Source: Annona cherimola (Eukaryota > Streptophyta > Magnoliopsida > Magnoliales > Annonaceae). From it: a stretch of 64,000 bases of DNA. The DNA lies in NCBI GenBank assembly GCA_030490835.1, contig CM059971.1:71008224-71072223 (forward strand). Direction: 5' to 3'. The translations under genes and the position numbers were made by a program. Every line of letters starts with the position of its first letter. Positions within the stretch are counted from its first letter, which is position 1. The notes beneath the pieces are model-generated. The model made no database searches. It was given only the letters and a program-made list of their open reading frames with translations, and was not told where the DNA came from. This document shows, piece by piece, positions 34,480 to 43,239 of this stretch.

Positions 34480-35713
34480 ATCTATTGTAGTTATTATTAT
34501 TTATGTAATAATATCACTTAATATTGATGAAGTTGAAAATTGGGTCATGGAGATGAAGCTCAACAGAAGAAGGTATAGAGAAGACATGAATCTTACATGA
34601 AAAAGGAACTTTTTAACTCTAAGACCTACTTGAAAAAATTACAAGGAAAGAAATTTTCACTAATCTGAGACAAAATAATACAAATTGTCTATTAACTCGT
34701 GGAGGGTTTATGGCTAGAGAATTATAAAGTACTAAGAGAGATAAAGTAATAGGCATAATAGGGAAGAGATTTAATGTTGGATCAACTTGAGAGTTCAATT
34801 TTGTCCCTATTCTAAGTAATTCTTGATCTTATAGTTCATTCACTCAAATGGCTTTGGTTCGACCTCATTCCAATGCGAAAGACTTCCCATATTTTGCTAT
34901 GTTTGTGGTAAGATTGGCCACACTTTTAAAGAATGTGAAGGCTATAAAGGGGAGGAAGAACACTATGAAAGCAATTTACCATATGGGTGTTTTCTCAAAA
35001 TAAGTTACAAGCCACTAAGACTAAAAGGAGAGGGAGGCCAGACAGGTAGAGTTTTCCCAAAATTCTATTTGAAGGAAGCGAGTTTGCTAGGCCAGATAAT
35101 AATCTTTTTTTATTACATCAATTGTAGAGTTTGAGGGTTGAACCCTCAACCAAGTGGCATCATACTACATTGTGTTACCATTGGGGTAAGAGCATGGACA
35201 CGACCAGATAATGATCTTAATTATGAAATTGACATGGAAATAGAAAGATGGGAGGGGAGAGTGCAATGACGGGTTGAACTAGAAGAATGAGAATATGTAA
35301 GAGAAAGAGAAGAGGAACATGTAGGGAAATACTAGGGGAAATTATGTGGCAAATGGGGACAAAGGAGTAGGCGAAAGGGGACAGAAGGAGAGGAGGCAAG
35401 TAGGTGGGAGAAGAGTAATAGTTGAAATACAGTTTCATAAACCTTTCGAGCAGAATATACAAGGTAAAAGAGAATGAATGGATTCTATAATACTATGGGA
35501 TGAATCAACTCGGCTCAGATCAAGCTAGAAGGATCGATAAGATAGTCTTATAAGGAAAAGAGAACAAGGTAAGAGAACAGGATTTGTCCAAATAAAAGTA
35601 AGACATAAAAGAGGAACCTGAGAATAGGGAAGACTACATCGAGATGGGGTAAAATGAAGACTGGTTATTTGATGAAGAAGAAGATGTATTGAGGGAGAGA
35701 GAGGAATGGGAGG
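34480..35713 (+). pseudogene. LINE (L1-type) ORF1, 5' portion, broken
   Basis: The plus strand reads, with many stops, like the gag-like ORF1 of plant L1 LINEs. The best mark is a zinc knuckle at 34888-34940, FCYVCGKIGHTFKEC (CX2CX4HX4C), followed by YESNLPYG and PLRLKGEGGQTGR, the expected spacing after the DUF4283-type domain. The downstream part is Glu/Arg-rich. A SINE (35107-35203) interrupts it. At 35714 a Copia LTR begins, and LINE sequence resumes at 46128. Old and non-functional. Confidence 0.75.
35107..35203 (-). mobile_element. Short tRNA-derived SINE in the LINE
   Basis: A 97-bp insert whose minus strand begins TCGTGTCCATGCTCTTACCC, has the Pol III B-box-like string GGGTTCAACCCTC, and ends in an A-rich tail (seen as TTTTTTTATTA on the plus strand). 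It is flanked by a 15-bp duplication CCAGATAATAATCTT / CCAGATAATGATCTT (35092-35106, 35204-35218) with one mismatch. Confidence 0.78.
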
Positions 35714-36101
35714 TGTTGGTCATGTTTGATGGTTAATCAAAGAACTTCGGTAAAATAATGTGAATCAAGAAAAAATACAAACCACAATAATGAAATCAAA
35801 CTATAAGACAAGAACATATACAGTGGTTCAGATCTCCCTATTCTACTCTACTCTTCAAGCATGGCAACTTGGGTTCTATTGGTCAACTTTAACACACAAG
35901 TTACAGTGGTACAGTCTATTCAACTATCTTTTGGATTAGTATTAAGCTCTAGGTAAGCTCCTGAAGTAATCAACACTTTGATTCACTTTCTCTTAATTTG
36001 ATCACCATCGAAACCAAGGTAATACAAAGAACAAAACTTTAAATAAAAAATAAACCGGTTTAACACATCTGCAAGATCAGCATATTTAACATTTGAATGG
36101 T
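35714..36101 (-). repeat. Copia LTR fragment (outer copy)
   Basis: Matches the first 395 bp of the Copia LTR at 45008 (TTCGGTAAAATAATGTGAATCAAG, CAAGTTACAGTGGTACAG, GCTCCTGAAGTAATCAACAC) in the same orientation with many substitutions. It stops where E2 begins at 36102, and the rest of this LTR is not found on the other side of E2. Confidence 0.82.
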
Positions 36102-37561
36102 GTTAGCATGGCCCATTTTAGACTTTATTTGTGCGTTAGTCTGAGAGATTAGGCTTAGTTTTCATTCATTTAGTTTAATTTCCACTCACTTTACATTTAG
36201 GAGCATTATTTAGTTTTTGTGCATTTTCAGCATTAATTAAGCATTTTTAGTTCATTTACTTAGTTTTTCCATCTTTTGCAGGAAGGACAAGACATATGAA
36301 GGCATGCGGGCAAGTGGAATGTAGATCGAGACCAAGTCACGAGGCAGGTGGATGATGCCTAGGCGCCATCCTACGTGCCCTTGCCATGACTTCAGCACAA
36401 CTCAGCAAACATATGACTTCCAAGGAGTTGGCGCCTAGGCGCCAAGGCATGAACTCCTAGAATTTGCAAAAAAGTTTTAAGTTGCCCAGCACACAGAGAG
36501 TTGGCGCCTAGGCCCCAATACGCATCCGTATGCGCCATTTCCAGTGCGTAAGCTGCGTAATTCAACTCTATAAATAGATTGTAGGGGTTCGTGCACGAAG
36601 AGAAGGGAGCAGAGAGAGGAGAGAACCCAAAAACGGAATTCCACATAAGACAAAGACGAAATCGCTATTCAAAGCGCAGATTGAAAAGAGGATTCAACTC
36701 CGTTGGTGGAAGCTACAGAAAAACTAGTTTTCTCTTATTCTTTCTATTTTTCTTTCTCTACTTTCATGGAACTTTTAATATGGATGTCGTGATCATGTCT
36801 TTGAACTAAACCTCCATTAGATAGATAGTTAGAATGAATTGAATTCTAATCTATATTGTCTTGGTTCTTTAAAATTCAGGAATGAATATTTAATTTTATA
36901 TATGATTGTATATGATTTACCTTTGCATGTGTGGTTTTAATACTTTTTACAAGATTAGCTACCTTGTAAGCTGATTTCATTGCTTGATTTATTCTTGAAA
37001 GAGAAAAATCTCTGTTAGATCCATGTGCAAGGCATATATTTTCTCTTTATTAAAGGGAGTTGTTTAATGAATAGGAATATATCGTTAAACCCTGTGTAGT
37101 TACTAAATAGGTTCTGAACTTATCAATTTCACTTTATTTAATGGCATGGGAACATAGCAATTAAATAGAGTATAATTAGCTTTATATAGTGTTGGAAGAC
37201 ATATACAAAGATTATTGAACTTGGGCTAATAAATCCATGCACAATCCAATGAAAAAGAACCAATGCGATATAGTTTAGATTCAAGGATTCCAAGCTATCC
37301 ATCTATCATCCTTGATTGTTAAACCCGTTTCTAGTATTCCAGCGATTCTGTGGACTCTACTCTGATTTCTTGTTGCGTTTGTTAGCTTTAATTTTAAATT
37401 CATACTCAGAATTCTCTAGCCACCAAAAGCAATTAAACTAATTAATAATTCCAGGTAACAATTCCTTGTGGGAACGATACACTACTCACTCTTTATTACT
37501 TGACACGATACATATACTTGTGTAAATAGAGAATTTTAATTGACATATACGTAGCTCGTCA
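36102..37561 (+). repeat. E2 5' LTR (start eroded)
   Basis: 1460 bp, beginning at GTTAGCATGGCCCATTTTAG, which corresponds to position 21 of the 3' LTR, and ending CTCGTCA before the primer site. It includes TATA box CTATAAATAG, several GGCGCCTAGGCGCC palindromes (36360-36520) and near its end CCTTGTGGGAACGATACACTAC, the U5-like segment also seen in E1. Confidence 0.82.
36569..36576 (+). promoter_or_regulatory. E2 LTR TATA box
   Basis: TATAAATA within CTCTATAAATAGATT. The 3' LTR ends eight bases before the equivalent position, so only the 5' LTR retains a promoter core. Confidence 0.7.
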
Positions 37562-37567
37562 AGTTTT

Positions 37568-37582
37568 TGACGCCGTTGCCTG
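37568..37582 (+). other. E2 primer-binding site, tRNA-Asp type
   Basis: TGACGCCGTTGCCTG, two mismatches from the tRNA-Asp site of E1 and with the same seven-base spacing (AGTTTT) from the LTR end. Confidence 0.75.
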
Positions 37583-37719
37583 GAAATTGTTTAACTAATT
37601 ATTGATTAGTTTCATTGCTTTCTTGTACAATTCTGTAATTATATTTCATTTTTCATTTTCTTCTTTTCTTCTTTTCAATTCTTCTCTCTTGATAAAATCT
37701 TATTTCAGGGGTCCGTTTA

Positions 37720-38496
37720 TTGCAATTTTCAATGGCTTTATATGCTTACCATTGGCTAAGTGCAAAACTTTCAACACCACGTACAATAGGCTTCCATGAG
37801 TATGACAATGTATGGGCACCTCCAGTTCAATTTGCAGGTTTCGACAATCAAATGCCGGATATGAACAATTCTTATTCAACGTACTACGATTTGTGCGGAG
37901 CTGAGGGACATTTGTCAGTTCAATGCATGTATTACTCAGCATCTATGGGCTATCTTGATCATTCTAATGATGCAAAGGACTACTATGGAGATCCGCAATT
38001 AGAAAATATGATGCCGACGGAATTTCAAGCATATCAAGAAGAGGAGCCATCACTACCTGAAAGCAAGTCATTTTTGGAGGACATGTTCATGCAATTTATG
38101 AAGAGTCAAATGGAGTTTAACATGAACATGCAAAAGCAGGTGGAACAGTTGGCTACTGCAATTCAAAATAACCATCAAGAGTCTTGTTCAACTGATATTG
38201 AGGAGGATTCAAAGGAAACTATGTTGGATGAGGGCTGTAAAGTCACTCCAAGCATCAAAGAAGATATATCCATTTGCGCAGCAGAACAATTTTCCCTACA
38301 ATTCATTCTTGAACAATTGGTTGAGCCAATGGAAAGACAGGAAGTGGAAGAAGAAATTGATGAAGAAATAGAGGCTGATATCATGGAGAAAATTAAAAAT
38401 TATCATATCAACACTCCTCTAATTGGTCTTCCTAAAATTCAAGTGCAACATGACTTGATTGATCAATGCAGAGAGCCATGGAAAACAACACAATGA
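37720..38496 (+). CDS. E2 gag-tail ORF, 258 codons
   Basis: An uninterrupted ORF. Residues 60-80 hold DLCGAEGHLSVQC, a CX4HX4C half knuckle in which the first Cys position is Tyr. Residues about 105-150 carry SFLEDMFMQFMKSQMEFNMN followed by KQVEQLATAIQ, the helical segment near the C-terminus of Athila/Tat gag proteins. The rest is acidic (EEEIDEEIEAD). It is much shorter than a full gag, lacks the N-terminal capsid domain and is not followed by protease. I infer a gag tail kept by a non-autonomous element. The ATG is the first in frame; the true start is uncertain. Confidence 0.65.
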   Translation: MQFSMALYAYHWLSAKLSTPRTIGFHEYDNVWAPPVQFAGFDNQMPDMNNSYSTYYDLCGAEGHLSVQCMYYSASMGYLDHSNDAKDYYGDPQLENMMPTEFQAYQEEEPSLPESKSFLEDMFMQFMKSQMEFNMNMQKQVEQLATAIQNNHQESCSTDIEEDSKETMLDEGCKVTPSIKEDISICAAEQFSLQFILEQLVEPMERQEVEEEIDEEIEADIMEKIKNYHINTPLIGLPKIQVQHDLIDQCREPWKTTQ

Positions 38497-38691
38497 AGCA
38501 ATCATTAATTCAAGACCCTGAAGAAAAACCCTTCTATAGTCTTTATAAAATTCAAGCAAAGAGGTAACTAATCCATTTGAAGAGGCTAGGAATAGATCTG
38601 AACTCCTAGTGCACAAGCTGCATGGAAGGAAGTTCAATAGAGTGGGAATTGGCTAATCATTATGGAACGTCGGGCCGAGGACTTTAAACTT

Positions 38692-38714
38692 ATTGCTGAA
38701 TGGGAGACAATTCA
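38692..38714 (+). other. Decayed Tat-type post-coding motif in E2
   Basis: ATTGCTGAATGGGAGACAATTCA, preceded by GACTTTAAACTT, corresponds to the AGCGCTGGTTGGGAGGCAACCCA box of E1. Confidence 0.55.
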
Positions 38715-38972
38715 TCGCTCGTTTGCATTTTGATTTGTGTTTTTGTTTTTGTTTTTGGTTTTTATTTTTATTTTCAGGAAAATAATTTGGAGCATAATTT
38801 CACAAAGATCATGCTTTGAAGCAGCCGGGAGAAAATTTCAAAAAAATTGATGAAAGGCTTCGGCGCCTAGGCGCCGAAAGGGGGCGCCCTGGCGCCATGA
38901 TGAAGAACCCGAAGAACACGGAAGATGAACTGGCGCCCCGGTACCGGGTCGTGGACAACGCGACCCAAACTC

Positions 38973-39009
38973 TTTATAAAGCTTGGGGTTAGGGTTCTAA
39001 ACCCTAAAC
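38973..39009 (+). promoter_or_regulatory. Internal promoter-like block: TATA box and telo-box
   Basis: TTTATAAA at 38973-38980 is followed at 38989-39008 by the near-palindrome TTAGGGTTCTAAACCCTAAA containing the plant telo-box AAACCCTAA. TATA plus telo-box is typical of promoters and 5' regions of plant housekeeping genes. It is placed 650 bp before the ATG of the second E2 ORF. Confidence 0.6.
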
Positions 39010-39389
39010 CCCATGCCCGGGCGCCGAAAAACCCTCCTTGTCACCATTCCATTTTTCATTTCATTTCCCTTTTTTCCCTTTGCTTAGGTCCATTCAAATC
39101 CACCCAAATATCCAGTTTTTCATCGCCAAATCCTAAGTCCCCACCTATACTAGCTTTCCCATCACTTCTCCCTTGATTTGGGCTCCACTTTGAGCCATTG
39201 CATCACCATCTTCTTCGCTCGGTGCCGAAACCCGTTGTCAGTAGATCGGCGCCTAGGCGCTGCTACCTCACGCCCCGGCGCCAGTGCAGAAATGGTAGAA
39301 TTGCAGTTTTCAAATGACAAGCTTCTGGGGGTAAACTTTCTCTTCTTTGGTGAATTTCAAGTAGTTTGCTAGTTGTTTGGTGATTATTT

Positions 39390-39615
39390 GAGTGGAGAAT
39401 TGGATTGGATTGGTTGAACTGTGTGGATTGGGCGGAGGATTGGAGATTGGTTTGGTTTGATTGGCTTGGTAATTGCTTGTCAATTGGTTTGCGAAGATTG
39501 GCTTGTGATTGATTGGGAATTGTGTTGGACTGGATTGATTGGCTTGATTGGCATGTTGGTTGGTTTGTGGCAATTGGTTGGTGGACTTTGGCTTGTTTGG
39601 TTTTGTTGGGTTTGA
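39390..39615 (+). repeat. G/T-rich, C-poor tract (ATTGG/TTGG)
   Basis: About 225 bp made of ATTGG, TTGG and GGTTTG units with very few C residues. It lies in the leader of the second E2 ORF. On the other strand it makes a spurious Asn/Pro/Gln-rich ORF. Confidence 0.75.
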
Positions 39616-39631
39616 TATATTAGTTTGAGAC

Positions 39632-40733
39632 ATGGCGTCATCATCATCGGCTAAGAGGAAAAAGTTCAGGAGCCAATAGACTTTGATGACACCAAGTTCG
39701 TGTCCGCGAAGGCCTTCACGCGGTACACGGACTCGCTCCAGAAAAGGCACCTGATTCTGGAGAGGGGAATCAAGATAAACGAGTTCTCCGACGCTCGGCT
39801 CCTCAACTTGAATGCCCAAGGCTGGCAGAATTTTGTGGCGCAACTCTAGCCTGCTATCACCCTTGTGATCAAGGAGTTTTATACTAACGCAGTGGAGCAT
39901 GAGCAGGGGCGAGTGAAGGTCAAGGGCAAGATTGTCCCATTCCATGCGGAGGCAATCAACTAGTATTATGGGATGGATTCTTTCGATCACCCTGATGAGT
40001 ACGAGGCATTCCTAGAGGGAGAAGACCGAGATGCCGACTCCATCACTAGGCCGTTTTGCCAGAGGCACTGATTTGGAAGTCAATGGGCGGGCAACTAACC
40101 TCTTTCAAGTGGAGCGACATGCTTTCTCACGGGAGGATGATTTTTTACTTCATTTCGGCCCAGATGATGTCGTCGACCCACGTCAGTGAGGTGACGATGG
40201 ATAGATCGCTGCTTCTACATGCCATTTACAGCGGCATGACGATCGACATAGGTCGACTTATCTACCAGCAGATCTGTGCTTGCGCGACTACACCCCGGGG
40301 TATCTATTACTTCCCATCTCTTATCACTGGGCTCTGCAAGCGGGCCGGCGTCAGATGGGAGTAGACGGAGGAGGCCTTGAATTGTCAGGCGATCATCGAC
40401 GACCTCTCCTACAGCACCTAGCCTCGGTTCCGCACTGCCACGACACGCCCCAGAGCAGCTCCACCTACGGGACCCTCCTCACGGCCACCTACCACTAGTG
40501 AGCGGCTAACCAACCTGGAGAACTTGGTTGCAGCCCAAGCCAGGTACAAATGCCAGCACGATAGGGTCATGGAGGCCTACTTACAGCGAATTGCAGAGGA
40601 CCGCCAGATCGACGTCTCCACCTTCTCGCCTTTCCCATCTACGACACCGGAGGTCAGAGCATGCTTTGGGCAACCATCCCAGCCCCAGCTAGACAACAGC
40701 GAGGACGAGGACGCCACCGAGTCCGATTTTTGA
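39632..40733 (+). pseudogene. E2 second ORF, putative plant transposon protein domain
   Basis: From the ATG at 39632 (MASSSSAKRKK) the frame shifts by one base near 39663 and then reads FVSAKAFTRY, GWQNFVAQL, ITLVIKEFYTNAVEH, VKGKIVPFHAEAIN, a second shift near 40055, then IWKSMGG, MIFYFISAQMMSSTHVSEVT, DRSLLLHAIYSGMTIDIGRLI and YYFPSLITGLCKRAGV. This order matches the Pfam 'Putative plant transposon protein' domain (I believe PF20167). The C-terminus is a helical stretch and an acidic end SEDEDATESDF. Four in-frame TAG stops (39847, 39961, 40362, 40419) all fall where Gln is plausible; none is TAA or TGA. Biochemical role unknown. Confidence 0.75.
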
Positions 40734-41384
40734 GGGAGTCCCGGTCCTTTCATCCTTTCATTTTTTTTATTTTTTTTATTTTTTTCTTTTCATTTTATTT
40801 CCTTTATTAGGTCATTTTAGGTCATCATGCATTGAGGACAATGAATCTCCCAAGTTTGGGGGGGTGTACAATTCTCAACCATAGGTCAATTTTTCATGTT
40901 TTATTTTATGTTGCATGTTATGTCAATTCCAGCTAAAGAAAGTTATCTTTGTTCAATCCATCTTATTAAAAATGTGCAGAGTTGTGATTAATATCGACTT
41001 GAAATTGAATTCACGAAAGAATGGGCAATTCAGATTAAAAACCAAGTATAAAAGCAAGTTGAAATTGACATGTAAAAGAATTAAAAGAGATTTTATAATA
41101 CATTGTTCTAATTCAATTACATGTATATCTTTCAGACTGAGATGATGAGAATTGAACTAAATAAATGCTGACCAAGTACTTTAATGGGTCCAAAAATGGT
41201 ATTATTTCACAGAAATCACACAAGCATGTTCAGTACCCCTAACAAGGCATTAGAAAAATAAAAAGGGGGTGGTTGACCTGAGCTAAGTAACCGAGACTTG
41301 GCATCAACAAATGGCAAGGTTCGCATAAAAAAGCAAAGGACAATCACAGTAATAACGCTTTAAAATCAAAATTCTCCCCAAATA

Positions 41385-41450
41385 CCCTCAAATATGGTGA
41401 GGGGAGCAAAAAAAAATAGATCTCCAGATATCCTGAAATATGATGATGAG
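41385..41450 (+). repeat. E2 counterpart of the paired GGTGAGGGGA motif
   Basis: ACCCTCAAATATGGTGAGGGGAG followed by an A-run, then CCAGATATCCTGAAATATGATGATG. Same order and spacing type as 6134-6221 in E1, more decayed in the second unit. Confidence 0.75.
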
Positions 41451-41854
41451 AATTTTTTGTAATAAGTTTGGGGGGAAAAAGAATGTGCAGTTGTTAGAAA
41501 TTGAATCAAGTGATTTATTATTATTTTCTGTGACCAGTTAGTTCAGCTTAAACCTTGGTTTGCCTTCTTTCATTGATTTTCTAACCAGTTTTCTGATTAA
41601 GTGGAAGTTAAAATATTGAATTACGATAATGTATTAGAAACGTTTGGCATCCACATGAGACTCAGTTTGAGAATAAAAATGCATGCCTTGTTTGTATAAT
41701 GGAGGATTTTTCAAGCTAGATTAATCTTGACCTTATGAAATAGATAAGTGGATTGATCAAAGCATAACAGGAAGCAAACGGAGTTGGCAGAGTTTGCACT
41801 CACTCATTCATTTATTCATTATGTTTGCATGTGTTGCTCGATGCCTAGCAATAT

Positions 41855-41869
41855 TTAAGTTTGGGGGTG
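41855..41869 (+). other. E2 polypurine tract
   Basis: TTTAAGTTTGGGGGTG precedes the TGATAACTC start of the 3' LTR. Related AAGTTTGGGGGG runs lie at about 40852 and 41464. Confidence 0.7.
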
Positions 41870-42428
41870 TGATAACTCATAAAAATACAAGTTATCATGG
41901 CCCATTTCAGACTTTATTTGTGCGTTAGTCCAAGACATTAGGCTTAATTTTCATTCATTTAGTTTAATTTCCACTCACTTTGCATTCTAGGAGCATTATT
42001 TAGTTTTTGTATATTTTCAGCATTAATTAAGCATTTTTAGTCCATTTACTTAGTTTTTCCATCTTTTGCAGGAAGGACGAGACATATGAAGGCATGTGGG
42101 TGAGTGGAATGCAGATCGAGACCAAGTCACGAGGTAGGTGGATGGTGCCCATGTGCCATCCTACGTGCCCTTGCTGTGACTCCAGCACAACTCAGCAAAC
42201 ACATGACTTCCAGGGAGGTGGCGCCTAGGCGCTAGACATGATCACACAGGTGTGTCCAGGAGAAGCTCCAAGTTATGAAATCTCCAGAGAGTTGGCACCT
42301 AGGCGCCAAGGCATGAACTCCTAGGGTTTGTAGAAAAGTTTTAAGTTGCCCAGCACACAGAGAGTTGGCGCCTAGGCACCAATACGCATCCGTATGCGCA
42401 GTTTCCAGTGCGTAGGCCGCGCAATTCA
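41870..42428 (+). repeat. E2 3' LTR, truncated
   Basis: Starts TGATAACTCATAAAAATACA and matches 36102-36566 with many substitutions and an insertion (about 42236-42285). Homology ends at GCGCAATTCA, just ahead of the TATA box of the 5' LTR, and the following DNA is unrelated. Confidence 0.82.
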
Positions 42429-43239
42429 GATGAAAGCGATGTTCACATATAGATGTTCTTCTCTTTATATTTCTTCTTTCCTCAATGACAATATCTAGAT
42501 TCCTTCTAATCCTTAGAGGAGATTTATCAGGAAATATATTATTTACTTTCCTCTTCTCTTTCTCTTGGTAAGTTGTTTTAGAATCAGATTTGGTCAGACC
42601 CATTTAGGTTATAGGTTGAGTTGAGAAAAAGATAAGGTTTCAGCAAAAGGATTTGACTTGAGTTAGGTTGTGATTTTGGCTTAAAATTTTGACTGTTAAG
42701 CTTTTGACTAAGTGAGAATAGGGTAATGAGTTAGGAAAGGCTAGATAGTTTGGCTAGGATTTTGGTTGGGAGAGTGATGAAAATACACATTGGATAGACA
42801 CTAAATGTATGATATTCACACTTGAATAACCAATAGAAGCACTACAAAATCAAATTCAAAAGTGAATTTTCTATTTTTGAGAGCGAAAAATAGTAGAATA
42901 CAAAAATGGAGAGGAAGAAAATGGGGAATTATGACAACTTTCAACAAAAGAAATTTAATGGAAGAAATCAATATAAAAAAATTTGTCTCCCAAATTTTGG
43001 TTGCCAACAAAATATCCTTAAATTGCCAAGTTGTCCAAGTCCTAAAGATTCTGAAATGAAAAAAATACATCTATTGAATCATTTTTATTTTTCTCTGTTC
43101 AAACAAAACTATCAATATCTTTTTGAAAAAAATGGTCTACGTTTTCATATCAATTTCAAAAAAATAAAAATTATAAAATATTTATGCTTAATTTGATCCA
43201 TTAATCTCAAACTATCATGCAAATAAGATCAACAATACT
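42429..43239. other. Unassigned DNA between E2 and the Copia gag
   Basis: Includes short ORFs on both strands (for example 42906-43196 plus strand, N-terminus MERKKMGNYDNFQQKKFNGR) that I do not recognise. It may be Copia interior that has decayed, or a further insertion. Confidence 0.35.

Larger units (their letters stand above)
36360..42390. repeat. Dispersed GGCGCCTAGGCGCC palindromes in E2
   Basis: The 14-bp palindrome GGCGCCTAGGCGCC or a one- or two-base variant occurs near 36358, 36431, 36503, 38862, 38883 (as GGCGCCCTGGCGCC), 39249, 42220, 42298 and 42366; half sites GGCGCC or GCGCCG occur near 38933, 39023 and 39278. They lie in both LTRs and in the leader of the second ORF. The surrounding window is AT-rich, so this is not chance. 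Confidence 0.85.
36102..42428 (+). mobile_element. E2: Tat-like element carrying an extra transposon-protein ORF
   Basis: Two LTR copies bracket a 4.3-kb interior. A tRNA-Asp-like primer site follows the left LTR and a polypurine tract (TTTAAGTTTGGGGGTG) precedes the right LTR. The interior has a gag-tail ORF, a decayed Tat-type GGGAGGCAACCCA box, then a separate unit with TATA box, telo-box and a broken ORF resembling the Pfam 'putative plant transposon protein' domain. No protease, RT, RNase H or integrase is present. Both outer ends are eroded: about 20 bp are missing from the 5' LTR start and the whole downstream part of the 3' LTR is gone, so no target duplication can be read. It sits in the middle of a Copia element. 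Confidence 0.82.

Noticed and set aside
38988..39009. Interstitial telomere repeat (TTTAGGG type)
   Set aside because: Only about one and a half units in palindromic arrangement; better explained as a telo-box promoter motif.
39310..39990. 226-codon minus-strand ORF, Asn/Pro/Gln-rich
   Set aside because: Arises from reading the G/T-rich tract and the start of the E2 second ORF backwards; the sense strand carries the domain.
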